A stretch of 64,000 nt of DNA from Bin87 sp965243255. GTDB taxonomy: Bacteria > Chloroflexota > Dehalococcoidia > Lucifugimonadales > UBA3495. Of the stretch, positions 8,725 to 16,464 are shown piece after piece (position 1 is the stretch's first letter; the number at the start of each line of letters is the position of its first letter). Under the pieces are notes generated by a model. The model worked only from the letters and a program-made list of their open reading frames with translations, was not told the origin of the DNA and made no database searches. The stretch covers positions 1,736,001-1,800,000 of the forward strand of contig CBDEUH010000004.1 of assembly GCA_965243255.1 (NCBI GenBank), in the 5' to 3' direction. Position numbers and translations under genes: made by a program.

Positions 8725-9315
8725 TCAGGCGGCCCGGATTGCCGCGATGGCTTCATCCGCCGTTACAATATCGGCCTGCCGGTTCAGGATGCGGTTGATG
8801 AGAAAGTCGTGCACGTCCGGCTCGCTGTCGGCGCAGCAATCCTCCACGATGTACAGGCGATAGTCCCGGTCAGCGGCGTAGCGGGTGGTGGACAGCACCA
8901 CGCCGCTGGTGGCGTAGCCCAGCAGGATGATGGTGTCGATGTTGTTGCCGGTCAACGCCACGTCCAGCCCGGTGCCGAACAGTGCGTTGACCCGATGTTT
9001 GCCGACCACCACCTCGCCCTCCAGGGGGCGCACGTCGGGATGTATCACGTCCAGCGGGTCGAACACCGCTGGCTGTCCCGACGCCTTCCGCGCGCTGAAG
9101 GTCTTGTTGCGCTCGCTGATTTCGGGATAGCCGGGCCGGAACACCGTGGCGCAGTAGCACACCATCAGGCCGGCTGCCCGGGCCGCCTCCTGCAGGCCGA
9201 CGGTTCTGGCTACCACGCCCCGCTCCACGGCGTGGGGCAGGTTGCCCATGGCGTCGGCGTAAAAGTCGGCGATGAGCAGCGCGGTGGTGTCGCGGTTGAT
9301 GGTGAACTCTGCCAT
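8725..9315 (-). CDS. Isochorismatase-family hydrolase lacking the nucleophilic cysteine
   Basis: The 196-residue protein has the isochorismatase-like Rossmann fold: LLIADFYAD with catalytic Asp17, VVVGKHRVNALFGT with Lys106 and a GYATSGVVLSTTRYAAD segment. In cysteine hydrolases of the family the nucleophilic Cys sits in this last segment; here the aligned residue is Val139. True isochorismatases also act without that Cys, so the protein may hydrolyse an ether or ester by acid-base catalysis, or may be non-catalytic. It lies 9 nt downstream of ltaE in the same operon. The substrate cannot be deduced. Confidence 0.8.
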   Translation of the reverse strand: MAEFTINRDTTALLIADFYADAMGNLPHAVERGVVARTVGLQEAARAAGLMVCYCATVFRPGYPEISERNKTFSARKASGQPAVFDPLDVIHPDVRPLEGEVVVGKHRVNALFGTGLDVALTGNNIDTIILLGYATSGVVLSTTRYAADRDYRLYIVEDCCADSEPDVHDFLINRILNRQADIVTADEAIAAIRAA

Positions 9316-9324
9316 AACGAACCC

Positions 9325-10383
9325 CTAGCGGGACGCCGCCAGCCGACGCACGGTGCCGTTCACCCGGGACAGAGCCTCTTCCACGTCGGCAGAAGAGACC
9401 TGGCGGTGGGTTACCATCCGCAGCGACTGCTCCCGGCTGTGGCTCACCAGCACGCCGTCCTCACGCAGCGCGGCGATGACCTCCCGGGCCTCGCCGACTT
9501 TATCCCGGTCAACCTCAAAAATTACGATGTTGGTCTGGATGCTCTCCGGGTCAACGGTCAGGCCGTCAATGTTGGCCAGGCCGGCGGCCAGCCGGCGGGC
9601 GTTGGCGTGGTCGTCGGCGAGACGTTCCACCATGGTGTCCAGTGCAACCAGGCCAGCGGCGGCCAGGACGCCGGCCTGGCGCATCCCGCCGCCCACCATC
9701 TTGCGCCACTTGCGCGCCCGGGTGATGAACTCCTGGGAGCCGCACAGCACCGAACCCACCGGGCAGGACAACGCCTTGGACAGGCAGAAACTCACGTCGT
9801 CCACATCCTTTGTCAGCTCGGCGGCCGGCACTTCCAGGGCGACGGCGGCGTTGAAGATGCGCGCGCCATCAAGATGCACGGCGGCGCCGGCGGCATGAGC
9901 GACGCCAACCACGTCTTTGGTGTCCTGGGGCGTCATCACCCCGCCGCTGCAACGGTTATGCGTGTTTTCCAGGCACACCAGCGTGGTGGCCGGCACGTGG
10001 ATGTTGGAGGCGTCCCGGATGGCGGCGGCCACGTCCTGGGCGGCGATGCGTCCGTTCTCGTCGTTGGGCACCAGGCGGACCTGGGCGCCGGACAGCGCCG
10101 TCGGGCCGCCCGATTCGTTCCAAAACATGTGGGCTTCCTGCCCCATGATCATCTCATCGCCGCGACTGCACCAGGCCAGGGCCGAAATGAGGTTGCTCAT
10201 GGTGCCGCTGGCGGTGAGCAGGCCGGCCTCTTGTCCCATCATCTCCGCGGCCCGTTCCTGCAACGCGTTGATGGTCGGGTCCTCGCCGAACACGTCATCC
10301 CCCACTTCCGCTGCCGCCATGGCTCGACGCATTTCGTCGGTAGGATGGGTAATGGTATCGCTGCGCAGGTCGATGGGGTTCAT
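9325..10383 (-). CDS. ltaE: Low-specificity L-threonine aldolase
   Basis: A PLP enzyme that cleaves L-threonine or allo-threonine to glycine and acetaldehyde. The 352 residues begin MNPIDLRSDTITHPTDEMRR, the family start. They contain VGDDVFGEDPTINALQERAAE, TLVCLENTHNRCSGGV, the aspartate segment VHLDGARIFNA and the PLP-lysine segment SFCLSKALSCPVGSVL. The start at 10383 is supported by GGAGG 4-5 nt upstream; the frame is open further but has no signal. It is the first gene of the three-gene minus operon. Related beta-hydroxy-amino-acid lyases are an alternative substrate class. Confidence 0.9.
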   Translation of the reverse strand: MNPIDLRSDTITHPTDEMRRAMAAAEVGDDVFGEDPTINALQERAAEMMGQEAGLLTASGTMSNLISALAWCSRGDEMIMGQEAHMFWNESGGPTALSGAQVRLVPNDENGRIAAQDVAAAIRDASNIHVPATTLVCLENTHNRCSGGVMTPQDTKDVVGVAHAAGAAVHLDGARIFNAAVALEVPAAELTKDVDDVSFCLSKALSCPVGSVLCGSQEFITRARKWRKMVGGGMRQAGVLAAAGLVALDTMVERLADDHANARRLAAGLANIDGLTVDPESIQTNIVIFEVDRDKVGEAREVIAALREDGVLVSHSREQSLRMVTHRQVSSADVEEALSRVNGTVRRLAASR

Positions 10384-10430
10384 GGGGCCTCCGGAGTGTG
10401 CGGGCATCGGCATCGCCGTAGTTGCCGGCC

Positions 10431-10439
10431 ATTCTAGCA
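10431..10439 (-). promoter_or_regulatory. Extended -10 promoter for ltaE operon
   Basis: TGC followed directly by TAGAAT reads on the minus strand, an extended -10 pattern 48 nt upstream of the ltaE start. No good -35 is seen. Confidence 0.4.
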
Positions 10440-10463
10440 CCAACCTCCTGCCGGCACTACCGC

Positions 10464-10510
10464 AATCCTGCCAATCCCCAAATCCCAAGAATCCTGATTC
10501 TGACAATGAC
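10464..10510 (+). repeat. Dispersed repeat, copy 1 (ATCCTGATTCTGACA type)
   Basis: An AATCC-rich run ends in AATCCTGATTCTGACAATG. The same end recurs at 10956-11000, and in reverse orientation (GTCGGAATCAGGATTT) at 21659-21680, always between genes. Confidence 0.6.
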
Positions 10511-10653
10511 AACCACCCTTTGACAACTGCCCGAACATCAGTTCATAATGGCCCTACACGTGTACCCAACCATCCATCCCCAGCCTGCCAACGAGGTCAT
10601 CATCACTGCGGTCGTCAACGGCCAAAAACAGTCAGCTAATCCTAAATCGCACG

Positions 10654-10841
10654 AACGGTGCGGCCACAGCTGCCATTGACGGAGAACCGACTACCGTCAT
10701 AGACACTGGAAGTGGCAACGGTGCGGCCACAGCTGCCATTGACGGAGAACCGACTACCGTCATAGACACTGGAAGTGGCACGGTGCGACCACAGCTGCCA
10801 TTGACGGATAACAGATCGCCGTCACAAACACTGGAAGTGGA
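10654..10841. repeat. Three-copy tandem repeat, period 62-63 bp
   Basis: Copies begin at 10654, 10717 and about 10780. Copies 1 and 2 are identical over 63 bp. The third diverges and is shortened by 1 bp at the junction, which shifts the frame. Each unit contains GCCACAGCTGCCATTGACGG and ends in CACTGGAAGTGG. The units abut without unique spacers, so this is not a CRISPR array. In one plus frame each unit is 21 codons without a stop, but a start codon is missing. Confidence 0.85.
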
Positions 10842-10955
10842 AGTGCGTAAGAACCCCCCGGCCGTGGGACTGACAACGACCAAAGTGAATTCCGGAAACC
10901 GACCTCAGGCAGGCTACCAACCACCAACCACCGGAGGCAACCCCAACCAACACCC

Positions 10956-11000
10956 CAATCCTGAAAATCCCCAAATCCCCCAAATCCTGATTCTGACAAC
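10956..11000 (+). repeat. Dispersed repeat, copy 2 (ATCCTGATTCTGACA type)
   Basis: AATCC units lead to AAATCCTGATTCTGACAAC, matching copy 1. On both sides lie imperfect direct repeats (10927-10953 and 11006-11033) sharing CACCGGAGG followed by CAACCCCAAC. Confidence 0.6.
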
Positions 11001-11049
11001 CCCCACCGGAGGCCAACCCCAACGAACACCGAACCGACTAACCCCGACA

Positions 11050-11077
11050 TTGAGCGAGCGCCGAAACCTGCTATCAT
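11050..11077 (+). promoter_or_regulatory. Putative promoter of the hydrolase-lspA-rluD operon
   Basis: TTGAGC (11050-11055), a 16-nt spacer and TATCAT (11072-11077). It predicts a start near 11084 and a leader of about 38 nt to the ATG at 11122. Confidence 0.5.
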
Positions 11078-11121
11078 AATTGGCGGATTCGGCCAATACG
11101 CCATCGCACGGAGGCGACGTT

Positions 11122-11766
11122 ATGCGTCAGAGCGCGGTCAGCTTCATCACCAAGGGTCTCACCTTTGAGGGCATCATCGCCCTGCCCGACGGCGAGGGGC
11201 CTTTCCCCGGCGTCGTCATGTGCCATCCCCATCCCCTGATGGGCGGCAACATGGACAACAACGTCGTCGTCGCCGTTACCTTCGGCCTGGCCGACGCCGG
11301 CATCGCCTCACTGCGCTTCAACTTCCGCGGCGTCGGGAACAGCCAGGGCGAGCACGCCAAAGGCGAAAAGGAACACCAGGAAGCGCTGATGGGCATGGAC
11401 TTCCTGGGCGCGCTGCCAGATGTGGACGACGACCGCATCGGCCTGGGCGGTTATTCCTTCAGCACCCGGGTGATCTGCGCCCACAAGCAGCTCTACAAGA
11501 AGCCCAAGGCCATCGCCCTGGTGGCTCCCTCCATCGACGCCATCACGGGCAGCCCGCTGCAATCCGACAAAACCCCGCGCCTGATTATCACCGGCGACCG
11601 CGACCGACTGGTCAGCGCCGACGGCGTGGAGGAACAGCTTGCCCGTTTCAATCCGCCGGCCGACTACCACGTCGTCGCCGGCGCCGACCACTTCTGGGTG
11701 GGCCAGGAGCGCGAGATGGCCGACACCGTGGTGCAGTTCTTCCTCAGGCACCTGGCTACTCCCTGA
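11122..11766 (+). CDS. Alpha/beta-hydrolase (small dienelactone-hydrolase/acyl-peptidase-like)
   Basis: A 214-residue single-domain alpha/beta hydrolase. The oxyanion region VVMCHPHPLMGGNMDNNVV and the FNFRGVGNSQG loop are typical of the small family of cytoplasmic hydrolases beginning with this HPHP motif. The nucleophile elbow GGYSFSTRV supplies Ser in G-x-S-x-S, the acid is probably in IITGDRDRL, and the catalytic His is in GADHFWVG. The ATG at 11122 is chosen because GGAGG lies at 11110-11114; a TTG at 11080 would start inside the promoter. It is cotranscribed with lspA (3-nt gap). Substrate unknown. Confidence 0.82.
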   Translation: MRQSAVSFITKGLTFEGIIALPDGEGPFPGVVMCHPHPLMGGNMDNNVVVAVTFGLADAGIASLRFNFRGVGNSQGEHAKGEKEHQEALMGMDFLGALPDVDDDRIGLGGYSFSTRVICAHKQLYKKPKAIALVAPSIDAITGSPLQSDKTPRLIITGDRDRLVSADGVEEQLARFNPPADYHVVAGADHFWVGQEREMADTVVQFFLRHLATP

Positions 11767-11769
11767 ACC

Positions 11770-12273
11770 ATGTCCGGATTCCCCCAGGGCCGCATCCCGA
11801 TTTACCGTGACTGGACCCTGCTCCAACTGGCGGCCCTCACGCTGGCGCTGGACCAGCTGACCAAGTTTGTCGTCCGCCAAACCCTGGAATGGCGTTACTC
11901 CTGGCCAGCGGACGGGTTCTTTCGCTTCACCCATGTGCAGAACACCGGCAGCGCCTTCGGACTGTTCCAGGGCAATAACCTGCCGCTGCTCATCGTTTCG
12001 CTGGTGGGCATCGTGGTGCTGGCCTACATCTACTACAGCCAGCGACAGCCCACCCGCCTGCTGCGCGTCAGCATCGCCCTGATGCTGGGCGGCGCATTCG
12101 GCAACCTCATCGACCGCATTCACCAGGGACACGTAACGGACTTCATCGACGTTGGCCCCTGGCCCGTGTTCAACCTGGCTGACTCCGCCATCGTCGTCGG
12201 GCTATTCGTGATGGGCTGGCTGCTGGTGACGCGGCGGGAAAAGGAGAGCGGCGATGGACGGCCAGCGCTATGA
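11770..12273 (+). CDS. lspA: Lipoprotein signal peptidase (signal peptidase II)
   Basis: LspA is the membrane aspartyl protease that removes signal peptides of diacylated prolipoproteins; the lipoprotein at 45977 would be a client. The 167 residues have four predicted membrane spans. The catalytic pair lies in GNLIDRIHQGHVTDFIDV and FNLADSAI. The N-terminal ALDQLTKFVV is also characteristic. Length is normal. It overlaps rluD by 20 nt, which fits the common lspA-rluD arrangement. Confidence 0.95.
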   Translation: MSGFPQGRIPIYRDWTLLQLAALTLALDQLTKFVVRQTLEWRYSWPADGFFRFTHVQNTGSAFGLFQGNNLPLLIVSLVGIVVLAYIYYSQRQPTRLLRVSIALMLGGAFGNLIDRIHQGHVTDFIDVGPWPVFNLADSAIVVGLFVMGWLLVTRREKESGDGRPAL

Positions 12274-13183
12274 GTTCATAGCGGGGGACGGTGGCGCCAG
12301 GCTGGATGCGTGGCTGGCTGGCCAGCCCGAGCTGGCGGAGGACGGACTCTCCCGCAGCCGGCTCCAGGCGCTGGCCGCCGAAGGCAACGTAACCGTCAAC
12401 GGAGAGGCGGCCCGACCAGCCCAGCGCATACGCTCGGGAGACGTCGTGATCGTCTCGGTGCCGCCGGCCCGGTCGCCAAGTGATTTGATTCCCCAGGACA
12501 TTCCCCTGTCCATCATCTACGAAGACAGCCATCTCGTGGTGGTGGACAAGCCGGCCGGCTTGCCGGTGCATCCCGGCCCCGGCCATCCCGACGGCACGTT
12601 GGTGAACGCCCTGCTGGCCCATTGTCCCGACATTCGCGGCATCGGCGGCGAATTGCGTCCGGGCATCGTTCACCGCCTGGACCGGGATACCTCCGGGCTG
12701 CTGGTGGTGGCCAAGAGCCAAAGGGCACACCAAAACCTCACCGAGCAGATGCAGCGTCGCGCGATGCTCAAGGAGTACCGGGCCGTCGCCGTGGGCCTGG
12801 TTACGCCGGAGTCTGGCGCGGTGGACGCTCCCATCGGCCGCGACCCGCGCCACCGTCAGCGCATGGCGATTTCCGTCGGCGGACGGGACGCGCGCACTCA
12901 TTACGAAACGGTGGAGGAACTGCCCGACCACACTCTGTTGAGGCTGCGACTGGAAACGGGCCGCACCCACCAGATTCGCGTTCACCTGGCCTACCTGGGC
13001 TATCCTGTTCTGGGCGACGAGGTGTACGGAAAGGCCAGCGGACTGTTGCGCCGGCAATTTCTGCACGCAGCGCGGTTGGGGTTCAATCACCCGGCGACCG
13101 GGGAATGGTCGGAACACCAGGCCGAACTGCCGGAGGAGTTGCAGAGCGTTTTGGAGCAGCTGCAATCGGGCAGTGCGCTATAA
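12254..13183 (+). CDS. rluD: RluA/RluD-family 23S rRNA pseudouridine synthase
   Basis: The enzyme isomerises uridines in 23S rRNA. The 309-residue protein has an N-terminal S4 RNA-binding domain (about 15-75) followed by the synthase domain. The catalytic motif is HRLDRDTSGLLVVAKS, with the nucleophilic Asp in RLDRDTSG. Other family segments are VVDKPAGLPVHPG and TGRTHQIRVHLAYLG. Start at the ATG 12254 with AAAGGAG at 12240-12246. RluD is likely from the lspA linkage, but RluC-type specificity cannot be excluded. Its TAA stop is part of the next TATAAT. Confidence 0.92.
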   Translation: MDGQRYEFIAGDGGARLDAWLAGQPELAEDGLSRSRLQALAAEGNVTVNGEAARPAQRIRSGDVVIVSVPPARSPSDLIPQDIPLSIIYEDSHLVVVDKPAGLPVHPGPGHPDGTLVNALLAHCPDIRGIGGELRPGIVHRLDRDTSGLLVVAKSQRAHQNLTEQMQRRAMLKEYRAVAVGLVTPESGAVDAPIGRDPRHRQRMAISVGGRDARTHYETVEELPDHTLLRLRLETGRTHQIRVHLAYLGYPVLGDEVYGKASGLLRRQFLHAARLGFNHPATGEWSEHQAELPEELQSVLEQLQSGSAL

Positions 13184-13184
13184 T
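13179..13184 (+). promoter_or_regulatory. -10 element for glnS overlapping the rluD stop
   Basis: A perfect TATAAT contains the rluD TAA (13181-13183). It lies 52 nt before the glnS ATG. No -35 match is evident at the right spacing. Confidence 0.4.
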
Positions 13185-13236
13185 CTATCACCGGACTGCA
13201 ACGGCAGCGAATCCCTTCAGATCAAGCGACGGGAAC

Positions 13237-14931
13237 ATGAGCGTTAACGAAAACAACGGCGCCGGGGAAATCCCCACCGATTTTATCCGCAGCATCATCA
13301 ACGAGGACCAGGCCGCCGGGGCTTACGATGGCCGCGTGGTAACCCGTTTTCCTCCCGAACCCAACGGCTATCTGCACATCGGACACGCCAAGTCCATCTG
13401 CCTCAACTTCGGCGTGGGCGAGCAGTACGGCGGCGCGCGCTGCCATATGCGCTTTGACGATACGAATCCCACGCGGGAGGATATCGAATATGTGGAATCC
13501 ATCCTGGCCGATGTCCAGTGGCTGGGCTTCGATTGGGGCGAGCACCTGTACTACGCCTCCGACTACTTTGAGCAGTTGTACCGGTACGCCGAGCAGCTGA
13601 TTCTGGACGGCAACGCTTACGTGGACAGCCTAACCGCCGACGAAATGCGGGAGTACCGGGGTACCCTGACCGAGCCCGGACGGGAAAGTCCCTGGCGCAA
13701 TCGCTCCACCGAGGAAAACCTGGACCTGTTCCGCAGAATGCGGGCCGGCGAGTTTCCGGACGGCGAGTACGTGCTGAGGGCCAGGATTGACATGGCCTCC
13801 CCCAACCTCAACATGCGCGACCCGGTGCTCTACCGCATCCGCCACGCCGAACACCACCGCACCGGCGACGACTGGTGCATCTATCCGATGTACGACTACG
13901 CACATTCGCTGTCCGATTCCATCGAGGGCATCACCCACTCCCTCTGCACGCTGGAGTTTGAAGACCACCGGCCGCTCTACGACTGGTGCCAGGAGGTGTT
14001 GGGAATCTACCGCAGCCGGCAAATTGAGTTCGCCCGCCTGAACCTCACCCACACCGTGATGAGCAAGCGGAGGCTCCGGCAACTGGTGGAGGAGGGCCAC
14101 GTGAACGGCTGGGATGATCCGCGGATGCCCACCATCAGCGCACTGCGCCGGCGGGGCTACACGCCCGAATCCATCCGCGATATGTGCGAACGGGTCGGCG
14201 TAGCCCGGCGCAACACCGTAACCGAGCTGGCTCTGCTGGAGCACTGTCTGAGGGAAGACCTGAACCGTCGCGCGCCCCGGCGCATGACGGTGCTGAACCC
14301 CCTGAAGGTGGTCATCACCAACTATCCGGAGGGCGAAAGCGAAGATTTCCAGGCCATCAACAACCCCGAAGACGAAACCATGGGGACGCGCAGCGTGCCC
14401 TTCAGCCGGGAAATCTACATCGAGCGGGACGATTTCATGGAAGACCCGCCACGTCGGTTCTATCGCCTGGCCCCCGGCCGGGAGGTTCGGCTGCGCTACG
14501 CCTGCCTGATAACCTGCACCGACGTAGTGAAGGACGCCGACGGCAACGTGGTGGAGGTGCATTGCACCTACGACCCGGACAGTCGGGGCGGCAACGCTCC
14601 CGATGGACGACGGGTGCAGGGGACGATTCATTGGGTTTCGGCAGCCCACGCCGTGCCGCTGGAAGCGCGGCTGTACGACAACCTGTTCACTGAGGCCGAC
14701 CCAGCCGGCAGCGACGCCGACTTCCTGGAGCTAATCAACCATGATTCGCTGGACGTGGTGACGGCCCTGGCCGAGCCGGCCCTGGCCTCGGCCGACGTTG
14801 GCGAGCGCTACCAGTTCGAGCGACTGGGCTACTTCTGCGCCGACGTAGATACCAAACCCGGCGCGCCGGTGTTCAACCGGACGACCACGTTGCGGGACAC
14901 GTGGGCAAGGATAAGCGGGCGGCAGCAGTAA
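13237..14931 (+). CDS. glnS: Glutaminyl-tRNA synthetase
   Basis: GlnRS charges tRNA-Gln directly. The 564-residue class I enzyme has RFPPEPNGYLHIGHAKS with the HIGH motif, the KMSKS variant VMSKRRLRQLV and the GlnRS-specific C-terminal anticodon-binding beta-barrels. E. coli GlnRS has 554 residues. The ATG at 13237 starts MSVNENNG. The frame is open upstream inside rluD but without signals. It is followed 23 nt later by gltX. Many bacteria lack GlnRS and use Glu-tRNA amidation instead, so this gene is a candidate for ancient transfer. Confidence 0.95.
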   Translation: MSVNENNGAGEIPTDFIRSIINEDQAAGAYDGRVVTRFPPEPNGYLHIGHAKSICLNFGVGEQYGGARCHMRFDDTNPTREDIEYVESILADVQWLGFDWGEHLYYASDYFEQLYRYAEQLILDGNAYVDSLTADEMREYRGTLTEPGRESPWRNRSTEENLDLFRRMRAGEFPDGEYVLRARIDMASPNLNMRDPVLYRIRHAEHHRTGDDWCIYPMYDYAHSLSDSIEGITHSLCTLEFEDHRPLYDWCQEVLGIYRSRQIEFARLNLTHTVMSKRRLRQLVEEGHVNGWDDPRMPTISALRRRGYTPESIRDMCERVGVARRNTVTELALLEHCLREDLNRRAPRRMTVLNPLKVVITNYPEGESEDFQAINNPEDETMGTRSVPFSREIYIERDDFMEDPPRRFYRLAPGREVRLRYACLITCTDVVKDADGNVVEVHCTYDPDSRGGNAPDGRRVQGTIHWVSAAHAVPLEARLYDNLFTEADPAGSDADFLELINHDSLDVVTALAEPALASADVGERYQFERLGYFCADVDTKPGAPVFNRTTTLRDTWARISGRQQ

Positions 14932-14954
14932 GGATATTCGAGGAGGACAACACT

Positions 14955-16427
14955 GTGTCGGATAACGTTCGGGTGCGCTATGCGCCCAGCCCTACGGGCA
15001 ACCCGCACATCGGCAATATCCGCACCGCCATGTTCAACTGGCTGTTCGCCCGTCGCCATGATGGGCAGTTCGTGGTGCGGGTAGAGGACACCGACCAGGG
15101 CCGCATCACCGAAGGAGCGGTTGACCACATCCTCGACGGCCTGGAGTGGCTGGGCATCGACTGGGACGAAGGGCCCCGGGTCGGCGGCCCCTATGGCCCC
15201 TACTTTCAGTCCGAACGCTTGGAGCGTTATAACGCTGCCGCGGAGCAATTGGTGGCCTCCGGCAAGGCCTACCGCTGCTACTGCACGCCGGAGCGGGTGG
15301 CCGAGCTGCGCAAGGAGCAGGCCCGCAACAAGCAGCGGCAGGGTTATGACAGCCATTGCCGGTTCCTGACCGGCGAGGAGCGCGAGGAGAAAGAATCCCA
15401 GGGCCTCTCCTGGGTGGTGCGTTTCGCCATGCCCCAGACGGGGGTTACCTCGGTGGAAGACGTCATCCGGGGCCACGTGGAGTGGCAAAACGAGCTGACC
15501 GACGACTTTGTGCTGGTAAAGTCGGATGGATTCCCGACGTACCACATGGCGGTGGTGGTGGACGACCACGCCATGGACATCAGCCACGTGCTGCGGGCGG
15601 AGGAATGGCTGCCCAGCACGCCGCGTCACGTCCAGCTGTTCCGCGCGCTGGAATTGCCCATGCCACGGTTCGGCCACCTGCCCATGATTCTCGGATCGGA
15701 TCGGGCCAAGCTTTCCAAGCGGCACGGCGCCACCTCGCTGATGGAATACCGGGACGACGGCTTTGTGCCGGAGGCTTTGATTAACTTCATGGCCCTGCTG
15801 GGCTGGTCCCTGGACGGCGAGACCGACATCATGACCGTGGATACCATCCAGGAGCACTTCACCCTGGAGCGAGTGGGCAAACCGGCAGCCATCTTCGACC
15901 TGGACAAGCTTCAGTGGATGAACGGGGTGTACCTACGGCAGATGGACGTCAGCGACCTGGTCGACCGTATCCTGCCGTTCCTGGAAAGGGCGTATCCGGC
16001 CGACCTGTTGCCCGTTGATCGGCAATACCTGCTGCGCATAACTCCGCTGGTCCAGGAACGGATCAAAACCCTGGCCGAGGCGCCGGAGATGCTGTCGTAT
16101 TTCTTTGAGGACACCCTGGATTACGACGCGGCCAGCCTGGTGCAGCGCGGCATGGACTCGCCAAGTACGCTGGCAGCGTTGCAAAGAGCGGCCAACGACC
16201 TTGGCAAGGTCAATCCCGCCGACTTCGGCCACGAACATCTTGAGGCGCTGCTGAGGGCGACAGGCGGGGAACTTGAACTGTCGGGACGGCAGTTTTTCGG
16301 CGCGCTGCGAACTGCCATCACGGGCCGCACCGCTACTCCGCCACTGTTCGAGATGATGGAAGTGATGGGGCCGGAGCGCGTTACACAGCGGCTGGCGGCA
16401 GCGGCGGAACTACTGCAGGATTTATAA
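14955..16427 (+). CDS. gltX: Glutamyl-tRNA synthetase
   Basis: GluRS charges tRNA-Glu. The 490-residue protein shows VRYAPSPTGNPHIGNIRTA (HIGH variant PHIG), the zinc-less connective region YRCYCTPERVAELR, and KLSKRHGATS (KMSKS motif). The helical anticodon-binding domain is at the C-terminus. The GTG start at 14955 is preceded by AGGAGG at 14941-14946, 8 nt away, making it preferable to the upstream ATG. It is cotranscribed with glnS. Length is normal for a discriminating bacterial GluRS. Confidence 0.95.
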   Translation: MSDNVRVRYAPSPTGNPHIGNIRTAMFNWLFARRHDGQFVVRVEDTDQGRITEGAVDHILDGLEWLGIDWDEGPRVGGPYGPYFQSERLERYNAAAEQLVASGKAYRCYCTPERVAELRKEQARNKQRQGYDSHCRFLTGEEREEKESQGLSWVVRFAMPQTGVTSVEDVIRGHVEWQNELTDDFVLVKSDGFPTYHMAVVVDDHAMDISHVLRAEEWLPSTPRHVQLFRALELPMPRFGHLPMILGSDRAKLSKRHGATSLMEYRDDGFVPEALINFMALLGWSLDGETDIMTVDTIQEHFTLERVGKPAAIFDLDKLQWMNGVYLRQMDVSDLVDRILPFLERAYPADLLPVDRQYLLRITPLVQERIKTLAEAPEMLSYFFEDTLDYDAASLVQRGMDSPSTLAALQRAANDLGKVNPADFGHEHLEALLRATGGELELSGRQFFGALRTAITGRTATPPLFEMMEVMGPERVTQRLAAAAELLQDL

Positions 16428-16436
16428 CCCTCAGCT

Positions 16437-16464
16437 TGATGCTCTCCCGTCAAGGGGGAGGGGA
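16437..16464. repeat. Palindromic repeat of the CTCTCCC-GGGAGAG type, copy 1
   Basis: CTCCCGTCAAGGGGGAG forms a hairpin between gltX and the channel gene. The channel stop codon lies inside it, so the repeat encodes the channel's last residues (SPPP). Related diverged copies are at 18496-18536 and 19490-19524. Confidence 0.55.

Larger units (their letters stand above)
10384..11121. other. 738-bp repeat-filled intergenic region
   Basis: No convincing gene lies between ltaE and the hydrolase. The region holds the ltaE promoter, two copies of a dispersed motif ending in ATCCTGATTCTGACA, a three-copy tandem repeat, a pair of C/A-rich direct repeats and the hydrolase promoter. A possible TTGACA / N18 / CATAAT promoter (10520-10549) points into the tandem repeat. 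One plus frame is free of stops from 10549 to 11079 but has no start codon before 10783 and no family resemblance. I treat the region as non-coding, with a small possibility of a decayed or repetitive gene. Confidence 0.6.

Noticed and set aside
10548..10679. A 43-codon ORF starting at the ATG at 10548 and ending in the repeat
   Set aside because: The ATG lies inside the possible -10 element and there is no ribosome-binding site. The peptide has no resemblance to known families.
10654..10841. CRISPR array
   Set aside because: Units are 62-63 bp and directly joined. There are no unique spacers and no cas genes nearby.
10549..11079. A 177-codon stop-free plus-strand frame through the repeats
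   Set aside because: There is no ATG, GTG or TTG before 10783, and a 62-bp third unit breaks the repeat frame. Stop-free stretches are common at this GC content.
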